Below are positions 1 to 11,643 of a stretch of DNA of 64,000 nt, piece after piece; within the stretch, counting starts at the first letter, position 1; each line of letters begins with the position of its first letter. A model generated the notes under the pieces. The model was not told the origin of the DNA and ran no database searches. It saw nothing but the letters and a program-made list of their open reading frames with translations. Position numbers and translations under genes: made by a program. This DNA is from Ceraceosorus guamensis (Eukaryota > Basidiomycota > Exobasidiomycetes > Ceraceosorales > Ceraceosoraceae): positions 1 to 64,000 of the forward strand of contig NW_020290028.1 of assembly GCF_003144195.1 (NCBI RefSeq), written 5' to 3'.

Positions 1-597
1 GGGAACCTACACGTCTCCACTGCGTGCGATGTACTCTTATCTTGACGGTCGCTTTCTCTAAATGTCACTGCTGCCTGCGTCTCGCGCTTTCGCTTGACAG
101 TACACTCTGGACGCCTGAAGACATGGCCTCTCCGAAGATTGCCGCGATGGCCGTCTTTGTGACGAGTGGGATGTGGACCTGAACATGGAAAGCCTTGTGC
201 ACGACCCCCATCCATGATCGCGGGCGCTGCGAAACTTTGCCCGACTTCAACTCCACATGCGTCCGACACGTCCCAATCGTACGCGCACGTCTATGAACCC
301 AAGTCAAGAGTCGTGAGTGTGAGTCTTGAACGAGTCTTGAGTCTTGAGTGGTGGAAGCGTGATGCAGGGCACTCGAATCACGTGATCTTCTCTCGCGCGC
401 GCGAGTCTGATGAGATGAGTCGAAAAGGCACGAACGAGCCTTGAGTTGTGAGTTCACGAGTGTGAGTCATAGATCGCTTGGTGGAGGGCAGCTAAGGAGG
501 GAGGGGGCAAGCGGCACCCTGTTTGTTTGCTCTTCACAAGCAACATCGACACCGCAACCTCACACGCATCCAAGACATCCAAGCGCCGCACGACGCC
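1..597. other. Intergenic, upstream of eIF2B delta
   Basis: No gene is supported here. The stretch from about 300 to 450 is rich in repeats of the word GAGTCTTGAG and related GTGAGTC forms, the same kind of low-complexity word seen in other intergenic parts of the conserved flanks. It presumably holds the promoter of the gene starting at 598; no clear TATA box was seen. Confidence 0.5.
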
Positions 598-890
598 ATG
601 TCCCAACCAGGCGAGGCAGAAGTCAAGGATGCGGCGACCAAAGCGTTGGACAGGGAAGCTGCAAAGGAAGCCAAGAGGTTAGCAAAGGAAGCCAAATTCG
701 CCAAGAAGAGCGCCGCGGCTGGTGCTGCTGCTGCTGCTGGTGCTGCTGCTGGTGGGGCAGGTGCTGATGGTGGTGGGGGAGGTGGGGCCAGCATCAGCAG
801 CGGTAGCAGCAAGAAAGGGGAAAAGGGTGCAAACGCAAGTGTCAATGCGACTGCGAGCCAGACTGTCAAGGGTGGCCACGCTGCTGCTGC

Positions 891-937
<47 letters not shown>

Positions 938-2378
938 GAAGCTCGAGCGGGCGCAGCAAAACAACCAGCAGCGCGCCAGTTTCGCACCCAGATGCGTCGC
1001 TGCCAACCAACACTCCAACAAACTCCCACGCCGCATCATCGTCATCCTCTGCTGCTGCTGCTCATCAAGCCCCACCAGGCGCCCCAATAGCGTCCTCGGA
1101 GGATTCCTCGCGAGAGAGGAGGGACGGCGTGTACGAAGAGCCGAGCCGCTTGTTCAGCAACGTGGTGGATCGGCATCCGCGCTCCCACGACGCTTTCTTC
1201 GCTTCAAAGATTGGCAGTACGCACGCTCAATTGCATCCCAGCATCATCCGACTCTCTTTTCTCATCTCCACCTTCAACTTGATGGGCGCATCTGCGCGTA
1301 CCATTGGCGTGCTGGGCGCATTCAAGGATGTGGTCAGGGATTACAGGACGCCAAAAGGGGCGGTGCTCAGCAGAGACCTGATCGGCAAATTGGCACCGCA
1401 AATCAATGCGCTGGTCCATGCCAGACCTTTGGGGCAGGGTGTGGCTCACGCTATCCGCTATCTCAAGTACGAGGTCAGCCTGCTCGATCCCAGCCTGGCA
1501 CAAGAGCAGGTGAGTGAGCGTGTAGGCGTATTACGTGCCACGTGCGAGGTGCGCGCCGAGGCTGACGTCGAACGTCTTGATGCGACTCGTGTTGCAGGCC
1601 AAGGAGCACATCATCTCTCGCATAGACCACTTTATTCGAGACAGGATCATTTTGGCATCCACCGTCATTCAAAACGTCATCTTTCAAAAGCTGCGGGCAG
1701 CGGGAGAAGTCGTGCTGACGTATGGCAGATCCAGCGTGGTGGAAGCGTCGCTCATCTCTGCTTCATCGCGTGGCAAAAGCTTCAGAGTCATCGTGGTGGA
1801 CTCGGGTCCACTGTACGAAGGCAGGAGAACACTGGCCAGGTTGCTCGAGGCTGGCATTGAGTGCGAGTATGCGCTGCTCAACAGCTTGCCTGGTGTTATT
1901 GGGGATGCGAGTCTGGCAATCCTCGGCACCGCTAGTCTACTGGCCGATGGCAGTCTGTACGCTAGAGCAGGAACGGCCAGCGTGGCTCTGATTGCACGTG
2001 CCAAGGGCGTGCCTAGCATTGTCGCTTGCGAGACTTTCAAATTTAGCGAGAGGGTGCAATTGGACGCGCTAGTGGGCAACGAAGCGGGTGAGTGGGGTCG
2101 GTCAGCGGGACTGCGATGACGGCTTCCTACGTGCTGATCGCGATCAACCCACGCGCTCGACAGGCGATCCTCTGAACTTGCTCAGCTTCGACAGCGCCGC
2201 TGCCAACCCTCAATTACGGCCGACGGATCTGCAAGCACCGAACTTGGGCGTCAAGAGCCTGCTTTACGACCTCACGCCTGCCAGGTACATTACAGCAGTG
2301 GCTAGCGAAGTGGGACTCAACGGACCCGAGAGCGTAGGGGTCATTTTGCGGGATTACAAAAGCACACCTTGGAATTGA
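598..2378 (+). CDS. GCD2: Translation initiation factor eIF2B, delta subunit
   Basis: Regulatory subunit of the cytosolic guanine-nucleotide exchange factor that recharges eIF2 with GTP. Exons 598-1509, 1598-2087 and 2164-2378 join in phase to 538 residues. The N-terminal 200 residues are low complexity (Lys/Ala, then long Ala and Ser runs), as is usual for this subunit. The conserved Rossmann-like eIF2B half follows, with blocks such as VVDSGPLYEGR, LGTASLLADGSLYARAGT and the C-terminal LYDLTPARYITAVASEVG. The start at 598 is the first ATG in frame; the frame is open further up but only through a TTG codon. The identification rests on clear family motifs; the Ala run comes from a GCT microsatellite that may vary between strains. 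Confidence 0.93.
880..930 (+). repeat. GCT trinucleotide microsatellite coding for alanine
   Basis: About 16 near-perfect GCT units in frame inside the low-complexity N-terminus of the eIF2B delta gene. It gives a polyalanine run and creates long antisense open frames of no meaning. Confidence 0.9.
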
Positions 2379-2554
2379 GAGCTTTACAAATCGGTGAATG
2401 GGTGCGCATCTGACACGAGGGTCTTTCGAGAAGCCAGCTTTGGGACGCCCGGGTAATGCTCAACGCAGACAGCTGTCTACATACGTCGCGAGATGCTGAG
2501 CACGGCCGCACACGCGACGCGTCGATGAGGTACACCTTTCACCAAGCGGCGTTT

Positions 2555-4453
2555 CTACCAGTGCGGCGCAGGTGGCATTGTGAGGTGTCTGAGCCTCGAT
2601 GCGTACGACGAGGGAGATTGCACAGCGTGGTCGGGCAGCGCGACGTTCCGTGCGTCGGTCTCGAGCGGAGCAGGGTGGTCGATGCTTTGCAGCGCGCCAT
2701 GCACTGTGCTGGGAGCTGCAATACCGCCATCTCGGTGCGGGGCAAAGATGCGCTCATTGTGCGAAAAGAGCTGACGAGGCGAAGTGACGTACCGCACCGA
2801 CGGGCCGGAAGCATGCTGAGCTGCACTATCATCCATCAGGGGCCGATGCGCCGCGAGGGTTTTGTGTCCTTCTGTACCATGCACTACAGAGCTAGGCTTG
2901 TCAAAGGCCGCGTACATGGCAGGTTGAGCCTCTGCGCTGGATGCGTGGTGGTAAGCATGGAGCGACTCTTCCGACCAAAGGTGCCTGTGGTCTGCTTGGG
3001 CTGGAAGCGGTGCGCTGCCAAGCTGGACAGGTGGATCGTTTTGGGCATGCCCATAGTGCTGCGCAAGCAAGAGGTGCGCCGGATTCGATGCAGATGCGTG
3101 GCCGGCAGGCCATGGCATCGGGCGGTGCAGAGCATGGCTCAACGGCTGCGATGCTTGGGGATGATCCAGGTAGGGCAATTTTGACAAAGAGCTTTGGCCC
3201 ATGATTGACGGTGTAGGATGGTGCAGCATCTGATCATGGGAGCCAGATGCGTGCGGGTCGCGGTCTTGCTGGGAGCGGTCTGAACGCGTATGGCTGTGAT
3301 GGCGCTGAAGGCCGGATTGATGCCGAACGATTGGCATCTCCAAGCCCAATCTAAAATCAGGTCGTACCATAATGCTCTTGAAAGAGGGCAAGCTCTTCAT
3401 CTTGTCGTTGAAGGCACGACCTTTGATGATCCACGCGCCTCCATCATCCTTCATCTTCTCCATGCTCTCGACCTGCAAATGATGCACCTGTGGGTGTTGC
3501 TTGCCCCACTCGCGCAAAGCGCTGTTCATGTCCTCGATCGGATATAGCATCAAGGATGGAGGCAGGCTGTTGATGATCGCTGTCACGTGCTTGCCATAAC
3601 CTATGCCCATGACCTTCTTCGGCTCTGCTTCTGCTGCGGATGCTCGAGACGGACCGACTCGAACTGCTCCACCTTGACTGCTTTGACGCGGGGACGGGAA
3701 GAGGATGTGTGCAAGACCGTGTTCAGCGAATTTGGGTTCGATGAAGATCCTTTTCAGACTCTTGAGACGATATCCTCGAAAGCTTTTGGCCTCGCCTCCA
3801 ACTTCCCATACTTCGGGTCTGTTGTTGACAGGTGCGAGCTGATCCACAAAGTAAGTTTGAACGTGACGGAAGGATTTTTGCCAGTGGCGCATAGCGCCGT
3901 TGATGGTCTCGAGTACCAAGGACTGCTGCTCTTGGCTTGTGATGGACTCTAAGGTTCTCAAAGCCGAGGTACCGTAGTGGATCTCAAAGGCTTCAATGGG
4001 CCCTACGTAGTATTGCGGTTCGCGAGTGCGCGGTCTCCCACGGGGTTTCGCAGCAGCCTTTGCTGCTTCGTGAGCGGCTGCTGCCGTGAGGCCATGGGTC
4101 GCCGCACCAGCAGGCTGTCGAGGGACGTCGGGTGGTATAGAGTTGGATGCACCACTGCCGGAAAGCTGCGCATGGCCAGTCGAAGAGGAGCGAGAATTGT
4201 CTTCTGCTCCTTCAGCATCCGCAGAGTGCGCAGAGGCTTGGAGATCGTCGGCACGACGAAAGAGGAGGGAACCTGTTGGCTATGTGCAGGTTTCCGTGGG
4301 GGCGCGCAAATGAAGCTCCTCATCATTTCTGGTCTGTGCGCAGCTAGAGGAGCTTGCACTACTCACCGCTGCGTCGAGGATAGCCACCTGGCGGACCAAT
4401 GCGAGTGCAACGCCTGAGTTGGTCAGCAAGAGAAAAATTCGAGCGACGCGCAT
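2555..4453 (-). CDS. Predicted secreted protein with two ISD domains, an AT-hook-like core and a His-rich tail
   Basis: Exons 4453-4367 and 4279-2555 join in phase 0 to 603 residues. Exon 1 encodes a signal peptide (MRVARIFLLLTNSGVALAL). A dibasic FRRADD site follows, then an Ala/Ser-rich linker ending in KPRGRPRTR, an AT-hook-like core. Two ISD copies come next, about residues 115-220 and 250-345; the second has ALREWGKQHPQVHHLQVESM and KGRAFNDKM, the clearest match to the copies in the island. The last 250 residues are His/Ser/Pro-rich and disordered-looking. Function is unknown; secretion is inferred from the N-terminus. The gene lies apart from the main island, between eIF2B delta and MBF1, but has the same signal-exon/phase-0-intron layout. 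The reading frame runs through the whole of exon 2 without interruption. Confidence 0.75.
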
Positions 4454-4582
4454 CTTGCTTTGCTGGCTGGCCAAGTAATCAGAGTAAAGGGCCTGTCACG
4501 CTTTCGCGTACACATCATGATGGCGAGGTGACGCACTGAAGACTTTGGCGGTACGGAAGTATGCTTGTCGCGTACGAGCACG

Positions 4583-4588
4583 TTTATA
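4583..4588 (-). promoter_or_regulatory. TATA-like box of the 4453 gene
   Basis: The minus strand reads CCTATAAACG about 130 bases before the ATG at 4453, a spacing shared with other island genes. Confidence 0.4.
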
Positions 4589-5320
4589 GGACAAGAGGGA
4601 GTGGTCGCGAACGGGATCATTGGGGTTCTATGAGTGGCGATATGCAAGTTTTCGTGACGGAATCCTCAGCGCTAGGCCAGCCGCCCGACGGGGTGGGCGC
4701 CGTCATTACCGATGAGTGGTGAGCAAGCAAAGCAGGTGCGATGCCGCATTGCATCCTTCTTCTCGACAAAGTACGCAAAGGTCATGTGCTGTACCGGCCT
4801 AGCTGTGACACTCTACCTGCGAGTACCTGCTGGACTGCGCCCAACAAGGGCCACAGATGATGTCATGGCAAAGTGTTGTCTGCCGTGCGCTACCTCTCGA
4901 GCACGTACGCGAAGAGCGTGGCGCTTTTATCTTGATCATTCGCGATCATTGTACTTTGGCATGAACGTGGGCATGACCTGCTCCTCTTCCTGGCTTGAAC
5001 CCCCGCGCTGTGTTTTGATCAAGCTGATGCACATTGGCACCAACTCAGAGTGGAGGAAGTGGCAGGGACGAGACTCGATTATTGATCGCTTGGAAGATGT
5101 TCGGACGCCGTTGTAGCCGACTTCGAGGCTGCTTTACAATGGAGGCACTTGTGCTCTGAGAAGGAGGGATCAAGTAGCTGTCGCGAGAGAGAGAGATGTG
5201 AGTGGCGAATAGTGCATGCCGACTATTCACATTCCCACTCACAATCACAGCCCACGGTCATCGTCGTTGCGATCGCATGCCGAGCAGCTTGCTGAGGCGG
5301 CACGAATCCCGGTGCACACA

Positions 5321-5700
5321 TTAGCCCTCGAGCATTCTTGCGCTATCGGATCCTGTGGCACGCCTGCCGTTCAGCCACGCGAAGACCTTGCCGGCTTGAT
5401 GGTCAAACTCTGCCATCGTATACGGATATAGCCACACGCCTCCACCGCGGATGTTGTGGATCGTGTCTCTCGGCGCCCACGCTTGGACCTGTACGGGATG
5501 ACAAAGGTTTCCCGTTGGGTATGCGTTCGATTCGGAAATCGATTCGCACGGGTAAGGCGGGAGAATTGGGCCGGAAGGTCAATTGGATCAAATTTGGCAC
5601 GGCAGACGTGATGCGTCGCGAGTCCTTGCCGCCATTACCAGTCGCGAGCGCGCCCGTCATCAAGGAGTCCAATGTCCTGCCGCTCACAGTCACCGTGCCG
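5321..5700 (-). pseudogene. Coding-like stretch, possible gene remnant
   Basis: Two overlapping minus-strand frames read like real protein. One (about 5693-5460) contains SAVPNLIQLTFRPNSP and PVRIDFRIERIPNGKPL; the other (about 5500-5321) contains WAPRDTIHNIRGGGVWLYPY and FDHQAGKVFAWLNGR before a stop. They pass into one another with a one-base frame change and no usable intron was found. I could not attach a signal, a start codon or a family. It may be a decayed gene, a gene with an intron I missed, or chance. Confidence 0.25.
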
Positions 5701-5849
5701 AAGATGATCGTATTCGGTCAAATAGCGTTGACAGCTTGCGGACCAGCGGCACGGTGTGCAATGTGTAGCTTGCACTTCTTTGAGAGCGTACCTGATCCTC
5801 AGTGGCAGAACGGACGAATGACAAATGCGAATCTGAATGAATCTGAATG

Positions 5850-6030
5850 TGAATCACAATCGTGAATCACCAATCTGAATGTTCGATCAAGTCGTAGATC
5901 CTCTTTTCCTCCAAAGCTCCAACTTCCCTGTGACTCGAACTCGATCGCGCAGATCAAGAGTCAGAGTCGCATCCAATCGAAATTCACTTCAAAATGGGTT
6001 CATCTGATCACGAATCGTGAATTCCAAACT
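5850..6030. repeat. Cluster of AATCACGAAT / ATTCGTGATT words
   Basis: Many short, partly palindromic words such as AATCGTGAAT, GAATCACAAT and ATCACGAATCGTGAAT lie close together. The same words recur near 6370-6495, 8090-8130, 47170-47400, 55125-55220 and 60310. They look like a genome-wide intergenic simple-word family, not a transposon: there are no ends, no coding capacity and no target duplications. Confidence 0.6.
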
Positions 6031-6668
6031 TCTCGACTTGCAACTATGCGCCACCCTTTGAGCAATAAATAACTTTGAAAAAGGATTCAAGATTGATTGC
6101 TCGCGCATTCTGTTCCAAGCGAGCGCCGAAGTCACGTGAATCGAGAATGACCAGCTCTGCTCGCACGAGAAGCTCCTGCATTGCGCGGATGCTCGCGTGA
6201 TCGAAGCGCGGGCGATGATGCACTCACGACTGTGGGCTGACGCAGACCCGCCACTGCGCCCCCCGCCGCATCACGCGGCCGGGGGTCGTGAGGCGCGGAC
6301 GCCGAAGTGCGTGGAACGATGACGAGATGCGGTGCAGCAAGCGCGCGTGCTGGAACTTGGACTCTGATCTGGTCTGAATCGTGTTCGATCGAATCACGAA
6401 TGGTGGAGGTCTTACTCGTCGTGAGCAGGAGCATGCAAGATGGCGAGTCACCGAGTCGCGAGTCACGAGTGTCGACGATTACGAATCACGAATGGTGAAT
6501 GGATGCTCTTGCTCATTAGCAATCCACCATCACCATCGCGTTCACGATCGCTGTTCATCATCGCACCCAATCACACGTTCGTGCCTCGCTACGACAACTT
6601 CAAAGCACGCTTGGGCAGCCACGTTAAGCAAGCTAGTCCGCTTCACTCGCCTTTCAAAACACATCAAC

Positions 6669-7509
6669 ATGGCGGACGGTGAGTGATGGTGCACCTCCTT
6701 TTCCTCTGCGATTGCTTGCACACTGATCTGACGCTTTGCTGCTCACCATTCTTGCAGAAGGTACTACTGTCATCGGCTACAAGACCCGTGGGGGTCAGTC
6801 TGGAGGCGGAGGCGGAAGTCAAGGACCTACAGCTTACGAGCGCGCAAAGGCTGTGGGTGCCATCACTGAGAATGACCGAAAGAGTGAGTCGCGCTAGACT
6901 TGATGGGTGTGGAAAGATGCAAGTGCGAGCTTTGCGCGACATTTCAGTGTCAGCCAGCGAGCGAGCGAGCGAGCGAGGCGCCATGATAGAGGGGCGTGCT
7001 TCGAGTGCATCTACCGCCCTGCATCGACATCTTACCCGTGTATGCCGCTTGCATTCTTTTTTTTTTTTCGCAGCTGCTGCGGGTCACAACAAGGGTCATG
7101 CAGGGCCAGAGCATGGTCACTTGGCCAAGCTTGACCGAGAGAATGAAGTTGCGCCACCCTCCAAGGTCGCCCCAAGCGTGGGCAAGGCCATCGCTCAAGC
7201 CAGGCAAGACAAGAGCTTGACTCAAAAGGAGCTGGGAACGAAGATCAATGAGAAGCCTCAGGTCGTTGCAGAGTATGAGAGCGGCAAAGCTATTCCCAAT
7301 CAGGTCATTTTGGGCAAGCTGGAGAGAGCTCTGGGCATCAAGTTGAGAGGCAAAGAGTGAGTCGCGAGCGACGTGTTGATGCGTTTGCAGGTCGAGTGGG
7401 ACACTTTCGTGCAGGCGCTGAGGCATCGTTGCTGACACGATGTCCAAACCGCCTCCCCCCCCTTGTCTTTAGCATCGGCTCTCCTCTTGGAGGACCCAAA
7501 AAGAAGTAG
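6669..7509 (+). CDS. MBF1: Multiprotein bridging factor 1
   Basis: Transcriptional coactivator that links TBP to bZIP activators; also linked to ribosome quality control in yeast. Exons 6669-6678, 6758-6883, 7074-7356 and 7473-7509 join in phase to 151 residues, the normal family length. The N-terminal MBF1 domain includes [14 protein letters not shown]. The helix-turn-helix domain runs through [38 protein letters not shown] and [14 protein letters not shown]. The family's conserved basic tail, [12 protein letters not shown], sits alone on the short last exon. Intron 2 carries a (GCGA)n run and a long T tract before its acceptor. All boundaries are GT-AG. Confidence 0.96.
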
Positions 7510-9111
7510 AATACTCTTGATAATGTCTACCAACGCTCAGCTTGCACGGCATATGCTCTGACACGCGACATCGACGCGCTGATAATGTGATGAGCTTCAG
7601 CCTAGCCGGCATCAGCCGTTGCCCTGGGATGTACCACTCGCGATTTGGTTCTGCGCTGTAGGTGAACACCCTTCCTACTGACTCCTCAGAAGCGCACAAC
7701 GGCCTGGAAACCAGGAGATTTCTAGACCTTTCTCTGCAATGTCTTGTCGCATCTTGACCCCGGGTCGCCGTAGCGACTATGTTGAAGCAGTGGATATTGC
7801 CCATGCCCCGCTGCAAAACCTCTTGAAGATCACAGCCAGATGAAGGACACGACATGCAGGCGTCTGGGTCATCAATGACAGCGACCGCCTGTACGGCAGC
7901 TTCTCATCCTCAAGGCGTGATAGTTCAGCAGGAGCTGGTACAGATCCAGGTGAGTAGAAGCCTTGACCAGACTTTTCGTGTAGAGTGATGTGCGCACCGT
8001 CGCCTGAGGACGAAGCACGTAGAGGATGGCGCTTCGAGATCTCCCATCAGGCTCGCGACGCCTGATGGGCACCATGAACGGGTTCGCCCGCAAATCACGA
8101 ATCAAGCGTCAGCAAGTCACCAATCACCAACCACGCATGCTGTGGCTCAGCTCATGCATGGCTGTGTGATGTCTGTGCTAGCAATCATCAGCCTTTGCGT
8201 GCGTCGGATTGGTCGAGAGTCGCGAGTCGAGTCATGACCACAAAGGTGGCATGCAGACTCGGGGAGCAAGAGTGGCTGAAGCTGTGGGTACGCGACAAGG
8301 CGAGTCAAATCACCGGGGGAACGCGCAACACAACACCTACAGCGATCGAAGACTCTTCAATACCAGCTGCTGCGGCTTGATGCGGTGTGTGGTGGCGCTT
8401 TGCTCGTGCATGCACGCCTCGACTGTCCGCCGAGTCCATGCAGTGCTCGGCGCAGCTTACACGGTCGACCAGCCCCGATCACGCATGGGCGCACCACGGG
8501 CATTCGTGATTCATGAGCGATCGAGCGGCGACACTCAGACTCGATCGACTCGGATGGAATACGCAAGACGGCCTGTTCAAATAGAGCAACTTGGCAAGCT
8601 GCTGCAGCTCACGTCTGCGCAGCCACGCCCGAGCTCGGAAATCTTTCCTCACCAACACCCACCACCAATCTCCGCTATATGCTCGATTGAGCATGGCACG
8701 GCAATCCATCACCGAATGCGATTAAGGAGTTGCTGACAGCAGCAGCAGCGTTGGAGCAGCATCTTTTGCCCGCCCTGATTCACATTCTGCGTCGTTGATG
8801 CGTGCACCGCTACTCGTCAGCCCCGATGGGCTGCGCGTGCATGGTTCACGCCTTGGCACGCACCCACCAGCGGCAAGGCTGAGTCCCGCAGCAGGTGGGG
8901 AAGAGGCTACTGCCTCTACTGCACTACCGCCGCGCACCGTCTCCTGGCCCAAGTCATCCCTGCACTGTCCATCGAATACTGGCTTGAAGCTTACGGCGGT
9001 CTCGCTCGGCGAGCAGGTACCATCATCATGTAGGCCGCACAAGCGCCTCCGGGTCTGGCGAATGGCAGGGACACGCATGCGCAGCTGTTACGGACTGACG
9101 AACGCCAAACG
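7510..9111. other. Intergenic between MBF1 and the secreted island
   Basis: About 1.6 kb without a gene I can support. Open frames here are short, lack family motifs and start mostly at non-ATG codons. Intergenic words of the AATCACGAAT and GAGTCGCGAGTC type occur at 8090-8240. The right end is the promoter of the 9308 gene. Confidence 0.5.
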
Positions 9112-9119
9112 CATAAAAG
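9112..9119 (+). promoter_or_regulatory. TATA-like box of the 9308 gene
   Basis: CATAAAAG lies about 190 bases before the ATG at 9308; a CT-rich tract follows, as is common before fungal start sites. Confidence 0.45.
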
Positions 9120-9307
9120 CCACGCTCGATCATCTTCTTCTTCTCCTCCCTTCATCTTTTTCCTCATCTTCGCTACCTCACCAGCCCTAGGTGGGCAATG
9201 CCTCTCTCTGCCTGATCTGCGACGCTCTTCGCTATCTGCGCAAAGCAGCTGCTCACTGTCAAGCATCAGGCACAAACCTATCATCACCCCCATCACTAGA
9301 CCTCGCC

Positions 9308-11407
9308 ATGCGCTCGTCGTTTCTCATCTTGCTGCTTTGCTTTGTGCTCTCAGCTAGCGCAATTCCCGTCGATTCAGTCGCTATCGGGCCACGTCAGGTC
9401 GTCTCCCCTCGACACGAACCGGTCGCTCTTAGAGACGGCACGGATGCCGGCTCGACCTTGCGCAATGCGCTCTGGGGCCTGCCTGCACTTACCAGCTTTC
9501 AACCGCCGTGGGAGCATCGCAAGCGTGCAAACGTGCAAGACCTGAGTGATGAACTCAGCATTCAAAAGCAAAAAAGAGTCGATGCATTCAACGATCTTGC
9601 CATCGAGTGCCCAGGTTGCGTAGCAGAGGGTTCCGCTCTACCCGCTTTCCAATTTGACATCAACGAGCAAGGCAAAGTTTCTTACAAATGGATCGATTGG
9701 GGCTTTTGGGGCGATCCTATCGCAAAGCGCTCGTCTTTGCACGACGCGCCAGAAGGAGTTCTCGCAGCGGACCATATCATCGGGAAGTCTTCGACCGAGG
9801 AGCCTCTGTGGAGACCAATCAAGATCAGCTATCCTATCTGGCCTCAAGGATCCGATGGTGGACATTCGTGGTATGGCCCACGTGGAAGACGCCCACGCGC
9901 CTTGAAGGAGAACATTCTCGAGAACCGCTCGGGCACGTCAGAGACCATCCGACCAAGAGCTGCAGAGGCTGCTGTCCTCGAGAGCCTTCCTAGCGGCACC
10001 ATTACCCGCAGGCAGGTCGGAGGGACTTCGGACAAGAAGCGTGCAGAGGTAGCCGAAATTTCAGGATCCCAAGTCAATGAGCATCGCAGTATCGACCTCG
10101 GTGTCACGCAGAGCGGACTGCGCGTCCACAGCTCGAGATCGGAGCTTCCCGACTTCAAGGAAGCTCTTCAGGAAGCGGCCAAAGGATGGGGACTCTTTGG
10201 ACAGAACTGGGGCAAACGTGGACTGTTCAAGCGATCGTCATTCCCAGAAAGCACCACGACGCGTGAGAAAAACCTGAATGGCAGGCGGGCGGACTTTTCG
10301 GATGAAGAGGCAGAACTTGGCTTTGCCCAGCCAGCTTTCGCTGCAACCATCTACGGGCGCAATACTGCGACCGAGGAAACAGAGCTGGGGGCCGCGCAGC
10401 CTGACTTTGCGATCCCGATTTACGGACAAGGCGGAGCGCTGGAAGGACGCGACCCCGGATGGCCTCTGGTGATTGGCAACGCAAAGAAAGGAGACAAGGG
10501 TCAGACGTGGGGACGCCAAGACGTGAGCTCGACACAAGACGCGAAGCGTTGGGTGTTACCAGAAGATGGTGCAGATGTGGGCCGTTCCACGATTCAGACG
10601 GCAAGGAGTGGTGAGTGACAAGCCGTGGTGCAACGCATCGGTCGAGCGCAAGGCTGACTCGGTGAGCGCTTATCTACAGCGCAAGATGTCAAGGACAACC
10701 AAGCTACAACTCGAGCTCCGTCACCCGCTCTAGACCTAGACAAGCGTGCGAAGGAATTAGCCGTGCCCATCAACGGTTGGGCCAACACTCGTGGGAGGCG
10801 TTCGCGTCCGCGCAGCGCGCACATCACGCCTCGAGAGCTGGACGGCGAGCCACGCTTTCCTTATCCTCTCGGCACTCCTTGGGGCGAGCGCTCGATGAAT
10901 CAAGAGGCTGATGCTGCAGTCTCCTCTCTCCTTGGGATGAGGTCCGACTCTACGGTCGAGGATGCTCACCAGTCGCAAGCAGGACAGCCCATCAACGCTT
11001 CAAACCGGCTCAAGGGTCCGAAGTGGGGCTGGTTCACATGGGCAGGAACGAAGCCCATCAAGAGTCGCGACTCTGAATCAGCTCCTGGCCTTGGTCACAA
11101 GGTTGTTGAAGAAGCGCGCGAGCGCGACGATGATCTCGACGATTCGGACGAATCGGCTAACATCAAGCCCGAAATCGATCTCCTGGCGCCTTGGCCCGGG
11201 GTCAAATACGCACAATGGATCAAACCACATCCGCACACGCCCTTTGGACTCCCCGCAGATGATGGTTCGGGCTGGGGTAAACGCAAAAGATCACTGCGCA
11301 AGCGCGAAGTGCCGCAAGATGGTCAGGTAAGGCTCAAAAGGTGGATTTGGGGCATGCCTTGGGGATGTAGCAATTGTGATGACGACGCTGCAGTCATCTC
11401 GCGCTAG
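9308..11407 (+). CDS. Predicted secreted Trp/Gly-rich peptide precursor with Kex2-type sites
   Basis: Exons 9308-10610 and 10680-11407 join in phase to 676 residues. MRSSFLILLLCFVLSASAIP is a strong signal peptide. The body is a string of Trp/Gly-rich segments between basic sites: WIDWGFWGDPIAKR, KGWGLFGQNWGKR, GQTWGR, PLGTPWGER, KWGWFTWAG, GSGWGKRKR and a last RWIWGMPWG. Kex2-type KR/RR sites recur throughout, and several segments end in Gly directly before the dibasic pair. Cys pairs (CPGC near residue 100, CSNC at the end) bracket the protein. This matches fungal Kex2-processed repeat precursors in general design, but the segments are divergent, not exact repeats, and I recognise no named family. 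Products would be peptides released in the secretory pathway; role unknown. It marks the left end of the island. Confidence 0.75.
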
Positions 11408-11643
11408 AGCTCCGTTCGTTGCTCTCCTTCCGCGTCCCGCTTTAAAGGTACGACCAGCTCCTTCAATACCGCGCACTCGTCAGAATCGACACGTCACGTA
11501 ATTCTCCGATCACTTGCCCCTTTCTCGATGTTATGTAGTACTGCGTTCTGAGACTCTGCGTGTAGTAAACACTTTACAAGGATCAAGAGAATGGTGTGAA
11601 CGTGGGCGTGTGCGTGGGAGCACGAGTGAGCAGCAGCGACGGT

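Larger units (their letters stand above)
4589..6668. other. Long intergenic region before MBF1
   Basis: About 2 kb with no convincing complete gene. It contains a coding-like stretch on the minus strand (5321-5700, listed separately) and clusters of AATCACGAAT-type words at about 5850-6030 and 6370-6495. The final 150 bases lead into the MBF1 start. Confidence 0.5.

Noticed and set aside
523-597. Upstream extension of the eIF2B delta frame
   Set aside because: The frame is open but starts at TTG; the ATG at 598 gives the natural N-terminus.
9308-11407. Mating pheromone precursor
   Set aside because: Basidiomycete pheromone precursors are short and end in a CAAX box; this is 676 residues with a signal peptide and no CAAX end.
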